The position numbers and the translations under genes are program-made. From positions 1-64,000 of the forward strand of contig JAFPTC010000018.1 in assembly GCA_017400455.1 (NCBI GenBank): a DNA stretch of 64,000 nucleotides, written 5' to 3'. The notes under the pieces were generated by a model, which had not been told where the DNA came from, ran no database searches, and was given only the letters and a program-made list of their open reading frames with translations. This DNA is from Prevotella sp. (GTDB lineage Bacteria; Bacteroidota; Bacteroidia; Bacteroidales; Bacteroidaceae). Shown piece after piece: positions 60,035 to 64,000 of the stretch. The first letter of the stretch is position 1; each line of letters starts with the position of its first letter.

Positions 60035-60640
60035 TCAACGGCAAAAGAAGTCGAGCACACACTCCTCGCCGAGATAGCCCTGCAGGTGGTCGCCAATGTG
60101 CACGGGCCCTACGCCGACGGGGGTGCCGGTGAAGAGGAGGTCGCCCGTCTTCAGGGTGAAGAAACGGGAGAGATAGCTGATGATTTCGTCGATGGAGAAA
60201 AGCATGTCGCTGCTGATGCCTTGCTGCACGGTCTGGTCGTTCAGGTCGAGGTGGAAGGTCATGGGGGATGGGGGTACGGGACGGAAGTCGCCGATCATGG
60301 CCGAGCCGTCGAAGCCCTTGCAGATGGTCCAGGGCAGCCCGGCCCCTCGCGCCTTCTGCTGGAGGTCGCGGGCGGTGAAGTCGATGCCCACGGTGACGGC
60401 ATCGTAGTAGCGATGGGCAAAGCGCACGGGGATGCCCTTGCCCAGACGGCAGATGCGCACCACCAGCTCACATTCATAGTCCACCCGCTCACACCAGTCG
60501 GGAATGAAAAACGGTTTGCCGTTCTTCAGCAGCGCCGAGTCGGCCTTCAGGAATATCACAGGTTCTTCCGGACGATACTGCCGTCCGTCAAGTTCCTCCG
60601 TATGCAGGAGGTAGTTCATGCCAACGCCAAAAATCTTCAT
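60035..60640 (-). CDS. Fumarylacetoacetate hydrolase family protein
   Basis: 201 residues, cytoplasmic. The FAH core is seen: VGMNYLLHTEEL at the start, Glu-x-Glu metal ligands in VDYECELVVRICRLGKGIP, Asp in AVTVGIDFTARDLQQKAR and GDLLFTGTPVGVGPVHIGD. Family members hydrolyse or decarboxylate diketo acids (for example acylpyruvates or oxaloacetate). The short single-domain form is like YcgM/FAHD1. Promoter TACCTTTG at 60649-60656. Confidence 0.93.
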   Translation of the reverse strand: MKIFGVGMNYLLHTEELDGRQYRPEEPVIFLKADSALLKNGKPFFIPDWCERVDYECELVVRICRLGKGIPVRFAHRYYDAVTVGIDFTARDLQQKARGAGLPWTICKGFDGSAMIGDFRPVPPSPMTFHLDLNDQTVQQGISSDMLFSIDEIISYLSRFFTLKTGDLLFTGTPVGVGPVHIGDHLQGYLGEECVLDFFCR

Positions 60641-60648
60641 AGCGGCGG

Positions 60649-60656
60649 CAAAGGTA
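60649..60656 (-). promoter_or_regulatory. -7 box of the FAH-family gene
   Basis: TACCTTTG on the minus strand, 8 nt before the ATG. Confidence 0.55.
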
Positions 60657-60741
60657 CAAAGAAATAAAGAAAACAGGCACTATTTCGGGCAAATTAAGAA
60701 AAATTTATCCTCATTTATGCCCAATTGTGTGTTTTATCGAT

Positions 60742-60749
60742 TAACTTTG
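60742..60749 (+). promoter_or_regulatory. -7 box of tsaE
   Basis: TAACTTTG on the plus strand, 25 nt before the ATG. Confidence 0.65.
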
Positions 60750-60774
60750 CAGCCAATTACACGCATCACACATC

Positions 60775-61239
60775 ATGGAAATAAGGATTCAGGACCTGAG
60801 CCAGATACGCCAGGCAGCTCGCGAGTTTATCAGCCACATGGGCAACCACACCGTTTTTGCCTTCTACGGCAAGATGGGAGCAGGAAAGACCACCTTCATC
60901 AAGGCCATCTGCGAGGAGCTGGGTGTCGAGGAGGTCATCACCTCGCCCACCTTCGCCATCGTCAATGAATATACGGCCTCCCCCAGCCCCTCCGAAGGAG
61001 GGGAGATCGTCCCCCCATCCCCCAGTCCCTCCGAAGGACGGCTTTCCATCTACCACTTTGACTTCTACCGCATCAAGCGCTTAGAGGAAGTCTACGACAT
61101 GGGCTACGAGGACTACTTCTATAGCGGTGCCCTCTGCTTCATCGAATGGCCCGAGCTGGCCGAAGAACTATTGCCCGAGGACGCCGTCAGCGTGCGCATT
61201 GAGGAGCAACCCGACGGCAGCCGGCTGATCAGCGCATAG
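60775..61239 (+). CDS. tsaE: tRNA threonylcarbamoyladenosine biosynthesis ATPase TsaE
   Basis: 154 residues. Walker A FYGKMGAGKTTFIKAICEEL (about 30-49), TSPTFAIVNEY and the conserved IYHFDFYRIKRLEEVYDMGY are typical; TsaE drives the TsaBD complex that adds the t6A base to tRNA. Family length is about 135-140. The extra is a proline/serine-rich segment at residues 68-90 (SPSPSEGGEIVPPSPSPSEG) between two conserved strands, encoded by two copies of a palindromic repeat. The rest is intact, so the insert is evidently tolerated. Confidence 0.94.
   Translation: MEIRIQDLSQIRQAAREFISHMGNHTVFAFYGKMGAGKTTFIKAICEELGVEEVITSPTFAIVNEYTASPSPSEGGEIVPPSPSPSEGRLSIYHFDFYRIKRLEEVYDMGYEDYFYSGALCFIEWPELAEELLPEDAVSVRIEEQPDGSRLISA
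60977..61043. repeat. Two tandem GGAGGGG-type palindromic repeats inside tsaE
   Basis: Two copies of CCCCCAG(C/T)CCCTCCGAAGGA, in frame, encoding two SPSPSEG units. Outside sequences continue the TsaE fold without break. Confidence 0.8.
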
Positions 61240-61260
61240 AAGGCCCGCGAGGCCTTGTTT
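61240..61260 (+). terminator. Terminator of tsaE
   Basis: AAGGCC (61240-61245) and GGCCTT (61251-61256), loop CGCGA, then GTTTT. It lies in the 41-bp gap before the convergent restriction gene. Confidence 0.75.
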
Positions 61261-61280
61261 TGCCCCACAGAAACTGATTG

Positions 61281-62399
61281 TTACAAAACAATCCGATTAC
61301 ACATTTTCTTTTTACATAATGCAGCGATAAATAACTCACGCGGAGGGCAAACAGGCGACAATACTATATCCTGAAAACATGGTTGAGGATTAATATTGTC
61401 GTTCGCCCTAATTGGTCCTGAATATAGTACAGCATCACTTAAAGGAACTGTTTGATTCTTTTCCGCATGCATGAAACTATCACCATACGAGAAGGCCAGT
61501 ATGTTTACTTCATCTGTATGCTCAGAAACAAACTTATGCAAATCGAGAGCTGTACTCGATGAAATATAGTCAGCGAGCAAGTCTTGAAGCACCCAGATTG
61601 TTTTACCTTGCCACGCCATGGCCGCTTGTGATTTCACTATCAACTGACTTGCCATTCTGGCCCATACCTGTCGATAATTAATGCCTGGCGCCAGATGCGG
61701 CCTACCAAGCATACAATCCTCAAAAGCTTGAGGAATACAACTTCTTTTCTTCTTGTTTCCGCCAGAGGTACTCGACGTCATCACTTCTACGATGACAGGA
61801 TTACCAATAGGGAAATCTTCTATGTATACTTCGCCATCGCGCTGAGCAAAAGTGTAACCACTATGACGGAGGTTCTTCTGGAGGGCATTCCACTCCAATC
61901 CGCTTTCTGATACGGCTTGTGATTGCTTCACCCTACCTATTGGCATTAAAACATAATCAAATGTATAGTCAAAAATGGATGTATCTTCATCTTCATTTTG
62001 ATTATCATTTGCGTATTTCACCTTTGTTTCTGCCCAAATACCGATTTCTGTCCCTTGAGGGAATCCACATATCTCGAATAGCTTCCTCTGAGTTTCCCCT
62101 CTCAAAGTTTGCTCGCGTGTCATTTCTCCCATATATAGCAACCGGCGCGGGCAAATTATCCAAGGAGCCATACCTTCTGAGAGCTGGATAGAACAAACAC
62201 CAGAGGGAATGCGGCTCATTCCTGGAAACATGTCATTCAGTTCAGGATGGTCTTGCAGATTAATATCTGACATGTAGCGGTTTCCTCCACCATCACACAA
62301 ACCTGAAATGAAGGGGCAATATGCTTTTTTGCGGGATTCCATTACTGCAGGGCTCTTGTCCTCTGCTGGATATCCTAACAATTCATAGATTTTCGACAT
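61281..62399 (-). CDS. NotI-family type II restriction endonuclease
   Basis: 372 residues. The NotI-type N-terminal metal site is suggested by four spaced Cys (28, 35, 69, 83) in AYCPFISGLCDGGG, SGVCSIQL and WIICPRRLLYMGE. The PD-(D/E)xK-like core is likely around FPIGNPVIVEVMTSSTSGGN (Glu in VEV). NotI cuts GCGGCCGC; specificity here is not provable. The start overlaps the end of the C5 methyltransferase by 25 bp. Codon use and composition are more AT-rich than the rest of the window, so the pair was probably acquired horizontally. Confidence 0.85.
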   Translation of the reverse strand: MSKIYELLGYPAEDKSPAVMESRKKAYCPFISGLCDGGGNRYMSDINLQDHPELNDMFPGMSRIPSGVCSIQLSEGMAPWIICPRRLLYMGEMTREQTLRGETQRKLFEICGFPQGTEIGIWAETKVKYANDNQNEDEDTSIFDYTFDYVLMPIGRVKQSQAVSESGLEWNALQKNLRHSGYTFAQRDGEVYIEDFPIGNPVIVEVMTSSTSGGNKKKRSCIPQAFEDCMLGRPHLAPGINYRQVWARMASQLIVKSQAAMAWQGKTIWVLQDLLADYISSSTALDLHKFVSEHTDEVNILAFSYGDSFMHAEKNQTVPLSDAVLYSGPIRANDNINPQPCFQDIVLSPVCPPRELFIAALCKKKMCNRIVL

Positions 62400-63502
62400 A
62401 ATATAATATCTTTGATTTTAGTTGCAACAGCCTTTGCCAAAGGCGGCGGAACAGAGTTTCCTATCTGACGGTGCTGGTCTAAGTCCTTTACGGTTCCAGT
62501 CCTACCACGAATGGGGCCTCTTAACACATAGTTATCAGGATAGCCATGTATCCGCATGTATTCTCGCGGTGTGAGATACCTATCTTCAATGGGATGGTAA
62601 AATATTTCACCCCCGCGCAATGTGTTAGACGGTTTGCTTCTATCAAGCCTTAGGAACTTTGTAGTGTCTTTCTTTGTCAACCCTCCTATCTGCTCTTTTG
62701 GAAGATGAGTCTGTGAAGACAGATTCTTTCCTTCTGGCACGCCATGAATACGCTCGCGGTCTCTTCTCGGAGTAACATCATAGTGGCTGTCGTCTGGAAT
62801 TAGACTACTGTCATTCTTCAATACTGGCTCGCCAAGGCCTGCCAATGCTTCTCCAACAGTCTTGTATGGAGGAAGTCCGAACATATTAGCAACATCTGAC
62901 TGTTTACCATTCGTCGGGTCCGGGAACTGAAAGCCATTGGGTTTCTTCGTTGCAACAATAAACACCCTTTCCCTCATCTGGGCAACACCGTAATCAGCAG
63001 CTAACATGATGCGCCATTTGGGAACATAATCCAAAAGTTCCAGTTCACGAATCAACTGTTCAAACACGCCTCCACGCTTCCCCTCTAAGTCTTTTGCAGT
63101 AAGCAGGCCTTTCACTTGTTCAATCATAATGGCTCTGGGCTGTATCACCTTGACATATCTTACCATTTCAAACAACAGTTCCCCGCGTTCGTCAAGCATC
63201 GACCGCTGTTTACCTATTTGGGAAAAAGCCTGACAAGGAGGACCACCAAAGAGCAAATCCACCTCACCTGCCTGAATATGCAGGTCATCGAGCATTTGAT
63301 TAGGTGTGAAGGTTTTAATATCGCCCTCATAAACAATGGTGTTCCTTTGTCCTCTTCTTATATTCTCCCGTAAGGTTTCGCAACAATGCCTATCTATTTC
63401 ACAACAAGCCAAAATATCAAATCCGGCCTGCTGTACCCCAATATCCATTCCTCCTGCGCCAGAGAACAAAGATATTGCAGTTAGTTTATTATGTTCTGCC
63501 AT
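62375..63502 (-). CDS. DNA (cytosine-5)-methyltransferase of the restriction-modification pair
   Basis: 375 residues. C5-MTase motifs in order: I AISLFSGAGGMDIGVQQAGF, IV LLFGGPPCQAFSQIGKQ with catalytic Cys 90, VI IEQVKGL (ENV-like, Glu present), VIII MRERVFIVAT and X QIGNSVPPPLAKAVATK. The target-recognition region lies about 190-310. It should protect the host from the neighbouring endonuclease, which it precedes and overlaps. Promoter TAACTTTG at 63525-63532. AT-rich relative to neighbours. Confidence 0.95.
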   Translation of the reverse strand: MAEHNKLTAISLFSGAGGMDIGVQQAGFDILACCEIDRHCCETLRENIRRGQRNTIVYEGDIKTFTPNQMLDDLHIQAGEVDLLFGGPPCQAFSQIGKQRSMLDERGELLFEMVRYVKVIQPRAIMIEQVKGLLTAKDLEGKRGGVFEQLIRELELLDYVPKWRIMLAADYGVAQMRERVFIVATKKPNGFQFPDPTNGKQSDVANMFGLPPYKTVGEALAGLGEPVLKNDSSLIPDDSHYDVTPRRDRERIHGVPEGKNLSSQTHLPKEQIGGLTKKDTTKFLRLDRSKPSNTLRGGEIFYHPIEDRYLTPREYMRIHGYPDNYVLRGPIRGRTGTVKDLDQHRQIGNSVPPPLAKAVATKIKDIILCRKSMNC

Positions 63503-63524
63503 AATGAAAGAAACTATTCGGTTG

Positions 63525-63532
63525 CAAAGTTA
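63525..63532 (-). promoter_or_regulatory. -7 box of the restriction-modification operon
   Basis: TAACTTTG on the minus strand, 22 nt before the methyltransferase ATG. Confidence 0.65.
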
Positions 63533-63695
63533 CAAAAAAACGAGAGCAAAACAAAAGAAACTCGTTTCTTTTTTTGCCGAGTGCCGAGTAGGTTCGGTGA
63601 AGCCCCCAAGAAAGTTGCACCTCCTGCACCTGCGTTAACCTTTATCGGGAAACTACCTGCACCTCCATTCATGAGCCACGGCTTGCTGGAAATGT

Positions 63696-63866
63696 ATATT
63701 TATGCAGTTTTGGACTGTATATTTATGCATTTTAATGTATCTCGCCACCACATCAGCATACTGAGGCCTCCCGTGAAAAAATCTCACGTGAGATTTTTAC
63801 ACGGGAGGCCTCCGCAGAAAAAATGGCGGCCCCGCGTAAAACTGCATAAATATACAGTTTTGCGCT
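63696..63866. repeat. Composite CACGTG palindrome element near the right edge
   Basis: TGTATATTTATGCA-type AT modules (63696-63742), then a 50-bp palindrome (63763-63812) with one mismatch, arms GAGGCCTCCCGTG and CACGGGAGGCCTC around TCTCACGTGAGA (63782-63793), and a tail AAAACTGCATAAATATACAG. Same family as at 16430 and 51140. The rest of 63533-63879 shows no gene. Confidence 0.85.
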
Positions 63867-63879
63867 GCCCTCCCCGCCT

Positions 63880-64000
63880 TTAGGTGCAAGCGGTGCAACT
63901 ACGTTTCCAGATTGCCATCATGGAAAGGGGGCAACAGCCATAGAAGAAATAATCCTTCACAAGGCTTGCGGAGATTTCCTGTTTCAAAAAATGTTTTGTA
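63880..64000 (-). CDS. Possible C-terminal end of an unknown protein running off the window
   Basis: An open minus-strand frame enters at the right edge and ends at a TAA (63880-63882) after 39 codons: TKHFLKQEISASLVKDYFFY then GCCPLSMMAIWKRSCTACT. Rare residues such as Trp, Cys and Met are frequent, as in a real protein, but the stretch is short and no family is recognised. Confidence 0.35.
   Translation of the reverse strand, partial: TKHFLKQEISASLVKDYFFYGCCPLSMMAIWKRSCTACT

Noticed and set aside
1..64000. tRNA, rRNA, integrase, transposase or phage genes
   Set aside because: None could be recognised on either strand by reading; short tRNA genes cannot be fully excluded without a dedicated search.

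Overview
The window reads as the chromosome of a GC-rich Bacteroidales bacterium, most likely Prevotella or a close relative. The reasons are SusC/SusD proteins, type IX secretion genes (porU, porV), many secreted glycosidases, DUF5686, PaaK and ACT-domain genes, and promoters of the Bacteroidetes type (TTG or TTTG, about 20 bp, then TAnnTTTG). No tRNA, rRNA, CRISPR array, transposase or phage gene was seen. The genus is an inference.

Layout. (1) 1-4887, minus: malQ, a DUF362 lipoprotein and a GH97 glycosidase cut by the window edge. (2) 5091-9177, plus: a four-part GH43 protein and a CapA-like protein. (3) 9316-15429, minus: CDP-alcohol phosphatidyltransferase, DUF5686 protein and GH2 beta-galactosidase, divergent from an IspD-like cytidylyltransferase (to 16229). 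(4) 16553-22050: histidine kinase, then plus-strand THUMP methyltransferase, dipeptidyl peptidase IV and thioesterase. (5) 22139-24840: PIN toxin-antitoxin pair, ACT protein, PaaK. (6) 25000-30238, minus: an arabinan/galactan operon (GH51, GH53, GH43). (7) 30436-36422: two esterases, an AraC-family remnant, a second PaaK and Mrp. (8) 36816-39887, minus: SemiSWEET, SLC45-like MFS, a four-helix-bundle gene and a LacI regulator. (9) 40112-51038, plus: susC, susD, two SusE/F-like lipoproteins, an OmpA protein and a GH13 amylase. (10) 51266-53980: two glycosyltransferases and a DUF4359 protein. (11) about 54277-54511: a probable free-standing small RNA. (12) 54512-60640, minus: ispF, porV, porU and an FAH-family gene. 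(13) tsaE, then an AT-richer NotI-like restriction-modification pair.

Main result. A perfect LacI-type palindrome, core GCAAACGTTTGC, occurs three times in regulatory DNA: before malQ, between lacI and susC, and before the amylase. At all four promoters involved (malQ, lacI, susC, amylase) the palindrome centre lies exactly 62.5 bp upstream of the first base of the -7 box. This suggests one starch/maltodextrin regulon in which a LacI-family protein acts from a fixed upstream position, probably as an activator. In the model, secreted amylase cuts starch, SusCDEF bind and import the products, GH97 and MalQ process them, and the MFS/SemiSWEET pair takes sugar across the inner membrane.

Other structure of note: CACGTG-centred palindromes in four of the five convergent gene junctions and once more near the right end; a GGAGGGG-type palindromic repeat inserted in frame in several proteins; a 50-bp perfect palindrome at 36697-36746; and several short tandem and inverted repeats between genes.
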